Shown here piece after piece: positions 1-5,766 of a stretch of 7,093 nucleotides of DNA; position 1 is the stretch's first letter; each line of letters begins with the position of its first letter. The DNA lies in assembly GCA_029260955.1 (NCBI GenBank), contig JAJDCF010000043.1, positions 1-7,093 of the forward strand, read 5' to 3'. The notes beneath the pieces are model-generated. The model ran no database searches. It was given only the letters and a program-made list of their open reading frames with translations, and was not told the origin of the DNA. A program made the translations under genes and the position numbers. The DNA is from Patescibacteria group bacterium. Its GTDB lineage: Bacteria; Patescibacteriota; Gracilibacteria; UM-FILTER-43-11.

Positions 1-417
1 AATTGTCTGCACTTTTTGCACTTCATCGGTCGGCTCAATTGCGTGCACAATCGAGTGGTTCAAATCCTCCTGGCTGATCAATAAATCAACTTCTCCAATC
101 TTATCGCTCACGGCCAGATTCTTCGCGGTCACATTTTTCACCCGATTGTCTTTCAGGTTCTTTTTGAGCAACTGAAAGTTCCCAATATGCGGTTCATAAG
201 CATAAATCGGTACTTTTGGATTCAAAAGCGAGGCATATAAGCTAAAAAATCCCAAGTGTCCGCCAATATCGATAACCGCATTCTTGGCTTTCTTAAGCAC
301 CTCATCACAATATCTGTACTGGTGATCCAGAAAAAGTTCATTGGCAATCGCGTAGTCGCCCTCGTTGCGCATAGTCAGCTTTACTGTTTTCCCAAAGATT
401 TTTACCTCTTTCTGCAT
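1..417 (-). CDS. FkbM-family SAM-dependent methyltransferase (3' part cut by window edge)
   Basis: The first 139 codons of a gene that continues past the left edge. The protein begins MQKEVKIFGK. Residues 48-60 (VIDIGGHLGFFSL) form SAM-binding motif I, with D50 and the glycines G52, G53 and G56. Residues 71-76 (YAYEPH) carry the acidic residue (E75) expected to hold the SAM ribose. The following F..L..N pattern (N80 to N88) and 'NVTAKNLAVSD' are typical of the FkbM methyltransferase fold. Family members usually O-methylate sugars or small hydroxylated substrates, often in polysaccharide or glycan gene clusters; the substrate here cannot be told. The ATG at 417-415 is the natural start because motif I lies at the usual distance from it. 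No Shine-Dalgarno sequence is visible upstream. A possible -10 (TATTAT, reverse strand of 451-456) overlaps the promoter of the divergent gene. Family call is strong, role unknown. Confidence 0.88.
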   Translation of the reverse strand, partial: MQKEVKIFGKTVKLTMRNEGDYAIANELFLDHQYRYCDEVLKKAKNAVIDIGGHLGFFSLYASLLNPKVPIYAYEPHIGNFQLLKKNLKDNRVKNVTAKNLAVSDKIGEVDLLISQEDLNHSIVHAIEPTDEVQKVQTI

Positions 418-426
418 AAAATATAC

Positions 427-455
427 TGGAATTAGTAGCATATTTATGGTATAAT
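427..455 (+). promoter_or_regulatory. Extended -10 promoter of the large secreted-protein gene
   Basis: A perfect TATAAT at 450-455 is preceded by TG at 447-448, giving an extended -10 element (TGGTATAAT). The -35 position (427-432, TGGAAT, 17-bp spacer) is poor, as is common for extended -10 promoters. Transcription would start near 462, leaving a leader of about 21 nt before the ATG at 483. There is no Shine-Dalgarno sequence in that leader. Confidence 0.6.
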
Positions 456-482
456 AATCGGAATAAAATAAAAACCTAAAAA

Positions 483-3400
483 ATGCACAGCCACAAAATC
501 AAAAAACACGCATGGATCATAGCCTTAGTTGCAATGCTAGGCATATTCTTTGTTTACCAAATGGTGCAGGCTGCTTATCAAGGTATTTGGCCAAGTGCCG
601 GTGCGCCTCTCGAGGTGACCATCGCTGACTCAGGACTTCTCACCGAAGGTAACCAGATCATGACAAAGGCAAGTGATGGTGATTACATTTTTGCTTATTC
701 AGGTGGCAGTCGGCTATATATGCAAAAATTTTCGGAAACCGATGGCTCAGCGGTAGCTTTATGGAACAGTGGAAATCCAACATTGGTTGCTTCTGCCTCA
801 CCATTAGCAATCGTTCCAGATGCCAGTGGAGGAGCATGGGTTGCATGGAATAATGACTTGGGTGGTGGAGATTGTGATGTGTATGTTAACCTAGTTGATT
901 TCAGAGGGGCCTTGCAGCTTGGTGGTGGTGCGGAAATGTCAGTCTTAGCAGGAGGCGCATGTCAGGTTTTTATGGATATGATTCCCGATGGTACAGGTGG
1001 TATTTACATAGCTTGGGGAAACGGAACAAGCTTTAACAGACGTTCAACAAGTGATCTATACATAACTCAGCTCACCAGCATAGGTCCTCCAGCAGGCTGG
1101 AATACAGGGGCACCTGGACTTAAAGAGGTAAGTTTTCCAGAAACGGCAGGTGGGGCAGCTGATAGCAATGCCAGAATAGTAAGAACCACCACGGGAGACA
1201 TAATTGCCCTATATGAAAGTGGAGGGTTTTATACGCTCGCAACATCTGAATTCTCTTCAACAGGAGCCATTAACTGGGGAGCTGTAACTATTGACTCAGA
1301 AGTTGCTCAGAACTACGATATTGCTGCCAGTACAGGAGGGAGCGCTGTAATTACATACGTAGATGATCCATGGGGTACTCCAGACCTTGAAACTCAGCGC
1401 ATCAATGGCGCAGGTGGATTAGACTGGGGCACAGGAACAGTGGTAAGTACTGTAGGTATTCCCACTACTTATAACCAGCCAAGACTTGTATCAGATGGTC
1501 TTGGTGGTGCAATTATTGTTTGGTTTGATGAAAGTGGAAATTGGGACACTTACGCGCACCACGTGCTGACCGGTGGAGCAATGGATACAACTGGTGGCTG
1601 GTCAGGAGGCAGATTACTAACGTCGGATTTAGCTGATGGAAATACAGATACAATCCTGAATTATTTTGGAAAAACTCCTGTTGTCGCAGACAGCAGTGGA
1701 GGTGCCTACATCATGCAGGCAAGCTACGTTCCACCAGAAGGATGGCAACGTGTTCATCTTCAGCACGTCCAAATTGACGGTACTGTAGACATGGGCACCG
1801 ATGGAACTCTTGTAAGCAGCGCCCGAACTCCAATTTTCGGATCAATCATCAGCGATGGGTCAGACGGAGCCATAGTTGCATTCCAGCAAGGTCCCAGTGG
1901 AGGAGATATATACGCTCAGTACTTTGATGACTATACTGCAGCGCCAGAGGTTGGCATGAGTGGAGGTGGATCATCATGTACTATTTATCCTCAAAGGCTG
2001 GATTTGCCGCCTACATTAAATGTTCTTAATCAGGATGGTAGACCAGTTGTGGAATTAAATTGGGCTGAAGCTCGCGTAAACGATGCGGAAGCAACCGATA
2101 AGGTTCGGATCCTTCTTGATTACCTTGGGCAGAGAGTACCCCCTAAGCTAGACGGCACAGACAAGCCTTTGGCAAGTATCTTTTCGCGACACATGTACAA
2201 ACAAATCTATAGTTCTAACAACAGAAATCTAGTGGCCGCCTTTGAGTCCCAGCTTAAGACCCATGTATCAAGGACTAGAAATTTAACTTTTCAGCAGGTT
2301 CAAGAGGCGGTAGTAAACGATGATGTATGTAATGAAGATGTTTCATCTGTCATGATAGATGCAATAAAAAAATTAGCTGTGAATTCCAACACTAAAGATG
2401 CTACCGAAGTTATCATTCTCAATTTTATAAAAGAGCTTCTTAGTGTAGAAGGGCATCTTTCAGATGCTACTTTTTACAAAGATTCTTTCACCGATTACTT
2501 TAATACTCATTATTCCCCCGTATCATCAAATACTTATAACGACCTCACTCTCAAGATATTTAGAGATGGAAAGCAGATTTATACAGTAGAAAATCCAGCA
2601 TTTACTTCATATATAGATGAAGCTGTCCCCGTAAATACAACCAAGCGTGCTAAGACACACAATTATTATTTGGTGACAGAAACGGTATGTGCTCAAAAAA
2701 TTGGATCTGCGGGAAAGGCTCAAATTAGTCCACAGCTGACGCCAGGAACCGACATTGATGTTGATGCTGACATAAAAGTGAAAATTAAAAGTGGTTATGA
2801 CATTCTATTTATGGAAAAACTGCAGGCACTAGTTGAGGCTGCCAAGATCAAGAATAGAAAAAGCATCGGTCTTGGTCAGGATCCTGTATCTGGGACCAAC
2901 AATACTCTCAGCTGCTTAGAGGCAGCATCGAATCTTACGGAGGCCAACCTGAACAGTAATAACATAATGAACTACATCTTGGCTTGTCACGGAAGTGCTG
3001 AACTCAGTTCCAAACTACAGGCCAAAAAACTCAAAATCATCCCACCTTTGCTTATGACCTTGAGGCGAAGTCATACCGAAAACGCTATATCGGTCATCGA
3101 CAAATATATTGAGCCTGTCATTGTGGAATTAATCGAAGAGGTCGGCAGTGACGAAGAAGTTTTTGGGCTGGTTGACGGTAGCTTAGCAAGATTGGATTTG
3201 AGTCTGGGAATTCCAGGATTCGATGAAGAAGATAAAGAACGCATAGCGTGTGCCGGCATATTGGGTTGTTCTGAGGAAAGAAAAAATATAGTAACCACTT
3301 ACTTCAGAGGCGGCTCCCATTCAGCGGACCTCAGTGTAGAAGTATACGATGAGTCGGGAGAACTGAAATATGAAACTACTGCAAAAACCAATATTTTCGG

Positions 3401-3887
3401 TGAGGTTGAGAATTTAGGCTTGGGACAGTTTCTTTCAGGGGCACCGTACAGTATCAAGGTACGTCTGATAGGACAAAATTTTGTTTTACCAAAAGTTTCA
3501 TTAGTTACACTTGATTCAGCCGAACCAAAATCAGGCGGTGGATTTAAGGCACACCTTGACCTCGCTTACAGTCATCAGTTCCGCTACGGAAACTTCGATG
3601 AATCCAATGATAATATCGACACGAATGATATTCTCGCATGGGCCAAGTTAATAATTGAGCAACCTGAACTTTGGAACGACAGCAATTTGGATGGACTCTA
3701 TGGTGTAGATCTCTTAGATGTACTAACCTTCCAGCAGAACTGGGGTAAAATCCAAGAATCTCGTCTCGAAGAGAGTCAAATCAGCATCATGGAACTTGCT
3801 AGCATATTTGGCCTTGTGACTGGCCTTGAAACAAAAATCCAGGTGCCAACATGGCTGAACTTATTGGAACTTAGTTGCTCAAACTAA
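483..3887 (+). CDS. Large secreted multidomain protein: beta-propeller repeats, split FN3-like domain, dockerin-like C-terminus
   Basis: A 1134-residue exported protein, not recognised as a named family. Residues 1-31 are a signal peptide or anchor: basic HKIKKH, hydrophobic 11-28, possible cleavage after VQA (28-30). Residues about 40-483 contain eight repeats of roughly 50 residues with the core pattern D-x-x-G-G-A-x-(hydrophobic)-A-W followed by D-x-Y-x-Q (for example around 115, 170, 285, 340, 405 and 460), typical of a beta-propeller. Residues 508-530 and 684-736 look like the two halves of one FN3-like sandwich separated by a mostly helical insert. Residues 737-935 are mainly helical with several cysteines and unrecognised. 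Residues 936-1030 resemble a CnaB/transthyretin-like sandwich. Residues 1037-1090 hold two EF-hand-type calcium loops, as in dockerins. A surface binding or adhesive role is inferred; no catalytic motif was seen. The ATG sits about 21 nt after the predicted transcription start. Confidence 0.85.
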   Translation: MHSHKIKKHAWIIALVAMLGIFFVYQMVQAAYQGIWPSAGAPLEVTIADSGLLTEGNQIMTKASDGDYIFAYSGGSRLYMQKFSETDGSAVALWNSGNPTLVASASPLAIVPDASGGAWVAWNNDLGGGDCDVYVNLVDFRGALQLGGGAEMSVLAGGACQVFMDMIPDGTGGIYIAWGNGTSFNRRSTSDLYITQLTSIGPPAGWNTGAPGLKEVSFPETAGGAADSNARIVRTTTGDIIALYESGGFYTLATSEFSSTGAINWGAVTIDSEVAQNYDIAASTGGSAVITYVDDPWGTPDLETQRINGAGGLDWGTGTVVSTVGIPTTYNQPRLVSDGLGGAIIVWFDESGNWDTYAHHVLTGGAMDTTGGWSGGRLLTSDLADGNTDTILNYFGKTPVVADSSGGAYIMQASYVPPEGWQRVHLQHVQIDGTVDMGTDGTLVSSARTPIFGSIISDGSDGAIVAFQQGPSGGDIYAQYFDDYTAAPEVGMSGGGSSCTIYPQRLDLPPTLNVLNQDGRPVVELNWAEARVNDAEATDKVRILLDYLGQRVPPKLDGTDKPLASIFSRHMYKQIYSSNNRNLVAAFESQLKTHVSRTRNLTFQQVQEAVVNDDVCNEDVSSVMIDAIKKLAVNSNTKDATEVIILNFIKELLSVEGHLSDATFYKDSFTDYFNTHYSPVSSNTYNDLTLKIFRDGKQIYTVENPAFTSYIDEAVPVNTTKRAKTHNYYLVTETVCAQKIGSAGKAQISPQLTPGTDIDVDADIKVKIKSGYDILFMEKLQALVEAAKIKNRKSIGLGQDPVSGTNNTLSCLEAASNLTEANLNSNNIMNYILACHGSAELSSKLQAKKLKIIPPLLMTLRRSHTENAISVIDKYIEPVIVELIEEVGSDEEVFGLVDGSLARLDLSLGIPGFDEEDKERIACAGILGCSEERKNIVTTYFRGGSHSADLSVEVYDESGELKYETTAKTNIFGEVENLGLGQFLSGAPYSIKVRLIGQNFVLPKVSLVTLDSAEPKSGGGFKAHLDLAYSHQFRYGNFDESNDNIDTNDILAWAKLIIEQPELWNDSNLDGLYGVDLLDVLTFQQNWGKIQESRLEESQISIMELASIFGLVTGLETKIQVPTWLNLLELSCSN

Positions 3888-3898
3888 TACGAGGGAAT

Positions 3899-3927
3899 TT
3901 GCAATAGAAGTCGATTCATATTACGAT
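3899..3927 (+). promoter_or_regulatory. Possible promoter of the amidase-holin pair
   Basis: TTGCAA (3899-3904) and TACGAT (3922-3927) are separated by 17 bp, each matching four of six consensus bases. Transcription would begin near 3934, about 19 nt before the amidase ATG. The spacing is ideal but the boxes are weak, so read-through from the upstream gene is an equally good explanation. No terminator-like hairpin is visible in the 65-bp gap after the upstream stop codon. Confidence 0.35.
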
Positions 3928-3952
3928 AGTCTCCTTTTATTGAATTTGCTGA

Positions 3953-4684
3953 ATGCCAATAACCATCATCAATCGTAGGCTCGATTTGCAGGAATTCAGA
4001 GACTATATCTCAAATTATAATTTTGGCTCACAGCCAGCCAACAAGCTGGTTATTCATCATACCTGGAGGCCTACCAAAGATAAGTGGGGTGGTGCAGTCT
4101 CCATTCAGGGCCTAAAGCGGTATTACGAGGGTAAGGGTTGGCCAGCTGGTCCTCATATTTTTGTAGCAGACGATGGAATTTGGCTTTTTTCACCAATGCG
4201 CGAGGACGGCATTCATGCTGCAGAGCTTAATAACCGCTCTATCGGAATAGAAGTAGTGGGGGATTACGATAATGAAAGATGGAATGGTAGAACTAAAGAA
4301 AATGCCCTGGGAACCATCAAGCTTTTGATGAGTCAGTTGAAAATTGAGAGTCAGAATGTCTTCTTCCATCGCGATGTTTCTTCAAAAACCTGTCCCGGAA
4401 AAGATATTACGAAAGAATGGCTTTTCTCAGAACTTGATGACTTCCGCATTCTTCCTCGCATTCCAGGTATCCCAGGTGTTTCAAGAGCCATGGAAGGAGT
4501 GGTAAGCGTATCCGCGCCCATTCCAGGTTTAACATCCCTGGATGACGAAGTTAAAATACCTGTTTGGTCAGCCGAAGCCGTTGCCTGGGTGCACCGAAAC
4601 CGCCTTTTCGAAATTCATAGCGACGAGGATGTCCGTGACGCCGTGAAATTTTACCGTTTTTACAAATTAATGAAAGAAAGCTAA
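3953..4684 (+). CDS. N-acetylmuramoyl-L-alanine amidase, Amidase_2/T7-lysozyme type (endolysin-like)
   Basis: A 243-residue zinc amidase expected to cut the bond between N-acetylmuramic acid and L-alanine in peptidoglycan. Residues 31-37 (KLVIHHT) carry the first zinc ligand, H35. H68 (GPHIFVADDG) and H88 (GIHAAELNNRSIGIEVVG) are conserved family positions. HRDVSSKTCPG supplies H139, K145 and C147, with the same +6 and +8 spacing as H122, K128 and C130 of T7 lysozyme, so the catalytic set looks complete. The fold ends near residue 165. A proline/glycine linker (IPGIPGVS ... IPGLTS) leads to a C-terminal segment (about 202-240, PVWSAEAVAWVHRNRL) that loosely resembles an SLH-type helix pair and may bind cell wall. 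There is no signal peptide, so the enzyme should accumulate in the cytoplasm and need help to reach the wall. The next gene, a holin-like protein, starts within its stop codon, which supports an endolysin role. No clear Shine-Dalgarno precedes the ATG. Confidence 0.9.
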   Translation: MPITIINRRLDLQEFRDYISNYNFGSQPANKLVIHHTWRPTKDKWGGAVSIQGLKRYYEGKGWPAGPHIFVADDGIWLFSPMREDGIHAAELNNRSIGIEVVGDYDNERWNGRTKENALGTIKLLMSQLKIESQNVFFHRDVSSKTCPGKDITKEWLFSELDDFRILPRIPGIPGVSRAMEGVVSVSAPIPGLTSLDDEVKIPVWSAEAVAWVHRNRLFEIHSDEDVRDAVKFYRFYKLMKES

Positions 4685-4968
4685 TGGAAACGAATGAAAA
4701 AATAATTGCCATTGTTGGTATCACAGAGGCCATCAAGCAATATGGCATTCCTTCTCAATTCTGTCCCACCATCGCCATCATTGTCGGCGCACTACTCCAG
4801 TATGCTGAAAAACCAAATTCTCAGGGAATCCTTGAAGGCATCATTCTCGGTGCTACCGTTACCGGAAGCTACGCCGTCACCAAACGAGTAGGAAGTGGCG
4901 CTCTTGCTCCTTTCTGCAAAAAAGCCAACTACTCCAATCTTGAGCCAGATGATTATAGGGGGGTTTAA
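4684..4968 (+). CDS. Small holin-like membrane protein
   Basis: A 94-residue protein whose ATG shares one base with the amidase stop (TAATG), so translation is probably coupled. An N-terminal amphipathic helix (about 5-20, KIIAIVGITEAIKQYG) is followed by 'IPSQFCP', a hydrophobic segment at 28-41 (PTIAIIVGALLQYA), a short polar turn with KPNSQ, and a second hydrophobic, glycine-rich segment at 48-66 (GILEGIILGATVTGSYAVT) ending in basic KRV. The order 'helix, G(I/L)PS, membrane segment, loop, GxxxGxxxxGxY' resembles small phage holin-like proteins encoded next to endolysins, judged by pattern memory only. It would form pores letting the signal-less amidase reach peptidoglycan. The C-terminal tail (70-94) is hydrophilic. 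No Shine-Dalgarno of normal strength precedes it, only AAAGAAAG. Its hydrophobic segments are short, so a non-holin membrane role remains possible. Confidence 0.6.
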   Translation: METNEKIIAIVGITEAIKQYGIPSQFCPTIAIIVGALLQYAEKPNSQGILEGIILGATVTGSYAVTKRVGSGALAPFCKKANYSNLEPDDYRGV

Positions 4969-5005
4969 ATTACAAAAAATAGAGCTTTTGAGTCCCATTG
5001 GTATA

Positions 5006-5020
5006 TACCCTCTGAGGGTA
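5006..5020. repeat. Short inverted repeat (6-bp arms, 3-base loop)
   Basis: TACCCT (5006-5011) and AGGGTA (5015-5020) are exact reverse complements around CTG. The hairpin lies about 40 bp after the holin-like gene. No T-run follows on either strand, so it is a poor terminator candidate. It could be a protein site or chance. Confidence 0.4.
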
Positions 5021-5023
5021 GAA

Positions 5024-5089
5024 AATTCTGATGCACAAGGTTTGCACAAACTTTGCACAGATCTTGCACAAGGTTTGTGCAACAGAATT
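5024..5089. repeat. Array of four 11-bp direct repeats inside a 15-bp inverted repeat
   Basis: Four consecutive 11-bp units start at 5033, 5044, 5055 and 5066: GCACAAGGTTT, GCACAAACTTT, GCACAGATCTT and GCACAAGGTTT. The first and last are identical. Immediately after, GTGCAA (5077-5082) inverts the core, so that 5064-5082 is a perfect palindrome (TTGCACAA-GGT-TTGTGCAA). The whole array is bracketed by 5024-5038 (AATTCTGATGCACAA) and 5075-5089, which are reverse complements at 14 of 15 positions. Units at 11-bp steps lie on nearly the same face of the helix, as expected for cooperative protein binding such as iterons, an operator, or integrase arm sites. The binding protein is unknown. No convincing gene covers this stretch. 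Confidence 0.85.
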
Positions 5090-5098
5090 CAGCACCAT

Positions 5099-5126
5099 AA
5101 AAAGGGTACGCCATGCCCCACCTTTT
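5099..5126. terminator. Possible bidirectional terminator between holin-like gene and ssrA
   Basis: An A-run leading into GG (5099-5105) is matched by CC and a T-run (5121-5126), so both strands show an imperfect stem followed by T residues. On the minus strand the stem is AAAAGGTG against TACCCTTTT with one bulged C, then TTTTTAT. Its position between convergent transcription units (holin-like gene and ssrA) fits termination in both directions. The stem is imperfect, hence the low confidence. Confidence 0.4.
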
Positions 5127-5130
5127 CTAC

Positions 5131-5207
5131 CTAAGTTCGGCTATCTACCCCCTCATTAGGTTGGCGTCATTCAATCTTGCTTCGCCCTATCTAACTTAGT
5201 CTATCTA
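5131..5207. repeat. Repeated CTATCTA words next to the ssrA 3' end
   Basis: CTATCTA occurs three times, at 5141-5147, 5187-5193 and 5201-5207. CTAAGTT (5131-5137) is inverted as AACTTAG (5193-5199), and TACCCC (5146-5151) is inverted as GGGGTA (5208-5213). The two inverted pairs interleave rather than nest. No gene or RNA family was recognised here. It may be part of the ssrA trailer or an integration-site arm, or partly chance. Confidence 0.4.
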
Positions 5208-5215
5208 GGGGTATA

Positions 5216-5658
5216 TGGTGGAGATGCCCGGAGTCGAACCGGGGTCCAAAGATGTAGTCAAAAAACTTCTACAATTTTAGTCTCTTTGTAGATTTTCGTC
5301 TGAGTTATAGAAAAAGACAAAAGCAACTCAGCTTATTTGGGTTAAATTTTCATCATACAGTCCTCCAAAGGCGTACTGCATGCCTAACCTGCTAAATTAC
5401 GCCTCACAAGGTCAGCAGGTGTCGCCTTGTGAGACGAGGCCGCAAAAAGGCAGCCAGAAAACCTCACGGTATTACGCGAATACAGGAGCAAAAGAAGGAG
5501 TTAAAGCCCTCTTAGCAGCTGCAAAACGTGCACCTAGAGATCCTTTTTGAGTGTTTGTAGCACTTAAATTGCGCTGGACTAATCACGAGCAGACAGCGCG
5601 ATACTCGAATTGCCATTTTTTCACCAGAATCATCAATGTCAAAACCAAATACATCCCC
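5216..5658 (-). ncRNA. ssrA: Transfer-messenger RNA (tmRNA)
   Basis: The complete RNA rescues stalled ribosomes by acting as tRNA-Ala and mRNA together with SmpB. The 5' GGGGATG (5658-5652) pairs with 3' CATCTCC (5226-5220), including the G3:U wobble that marks alanine acceptors. It is followed by an A discriminator and an encoded CCA at 5216-5218. The T arm is CCCGG-TTCGACT-CCGGG, and GGTTTTGAC replaces the usual GGTTTCGAC near the 5' end. Pseudoknot 1 lies just before the tag, with CGAG/CTCG (5604-5607 and 5586-5589) and GCGCTG/CAGCGC (5594-5599 and 5571-5576). After the tag come a hairpin (5450-5455 with 5438-5443), a strong pseudoknot with 9-bp (5425-5433/5403-5411) and 6-bp (5414-5419/5388-5393) stems, and further 7-bp stems at 5325-5331/5300-5306 and 5286-5292/5268-5274. 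At 443 nt it is longer than the 363-nt E. coli RNA. Confidence 0.97.
5472..5561 (-). CDS. tmRNA tag-peptide reading frame
   Basis: The resume codon is taken as GCT at 5561-5559, nine bases after pseudoknot 1, because TAAGT-GCT-ACA-AAC matches the E. coli context TAGTC-GCA-AAC. The frame encodes 29 residues, starting ATNTQKGSL and ending PSFAPVFA, then TAA. The neighbouring frames are blocked or end early. The tag lacks acidic residues, contains two lysines and two arginines, and has an alanine-rich centre. The end PVFA differs from the common ALAA degron but recalls the YAFA ending of mycoplasma tags. Tagged proteins would be degraded by cellular proteases. The frame and length are well supported; the protease preference is unknown. 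Confidence 0.85.
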   Translation of the reverse strand, partial: ATNTQKGSLGARFAAAKRALTPSFAPVFA

Positions 5659-5678
5659 ACATGTCAAAGAGCAAAAAG

Positions 5679-5707
5679 ATTATAACATATTATTCGCTAA
5701 ATGCTCA
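5679..5707 (-). promoter_or_regulatory. Promoter of ssrA
   Basis: Reading leftward, TGAGCA (5707-5702) and TATAAT (5684-5679) are separated by 17 bp. The TG two bases before the -10 makes an extended -10 element (TGTTATAAT). Transcription would start near 5672, leaving a leader of about 14 nt that RNase P would remove to produce the mature 5' end at 5658. Confidence 0.65.
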
Positions 5708-5736
5708 TTGTAAACAGCGTAAAGGCTTTATATAAT
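5708..5736 (+). promoter_or_regulatory. Promoter of the receiver-domain gene
   Basis: TTGTAA (5708-5713) and a perfect TATAAT (5731-5736) are separated by exactly 17 bp. Transcription would start near 5743. The -35 box directly abuts the -35 box of the divergent ssrA promoter. The predicted start site lies downstream of the ATG at 5701, which argues that translation begins at 5767. Confidence 0.65.
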
Positions 5737-5766
5737 TGCCTTGAAAAAATCATCATAATAAATTCT

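Noticed and set aside
658..846. Minus-strand open frame inside the large secreted-protein gene
   Set aside because: It is antisense to a gene with clear repeats and signal peptide and has no recognisable features; the same holds for the frames at 3071-3298, 4551-4748, 6226-6462 and 6738-6965.
5033..5076. CRISPR-like array
   Set aside because: The units are 11 bp and contiguous, with no spacers; this does not fit a CRISPR array.
4792..5082. Minus-strand open frame of 96 codons with a repeated LCKPCA-like pattern
   Set aside because: The protein repeats are a by-product of the 11-bp DNA repeats, and most of the frame is antisense to the holin-like gene.
4895..5134. Plus-strand open frame of 79 codons covering the 11-bp repeats
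   Set aside because: It overlaps the end of the holin-like gene in another frame, runs through the repeat array and possible terminator, and has no recognisable domain or start signal.
5216..5260. Separate tRNA gene on the minus strand
   Set aside because: The T arm and CCA belong to the tmRNA; there is no anticodon or D arm nearby, and the acceptor partner is at 5652-5658.
5701..5766. Upstream ATG giving 22 extra residues to the receiver protein
   Set aside because: It lies before the predicted transcription start and overlaps both promoters; the receiver fold is complete from 5767.
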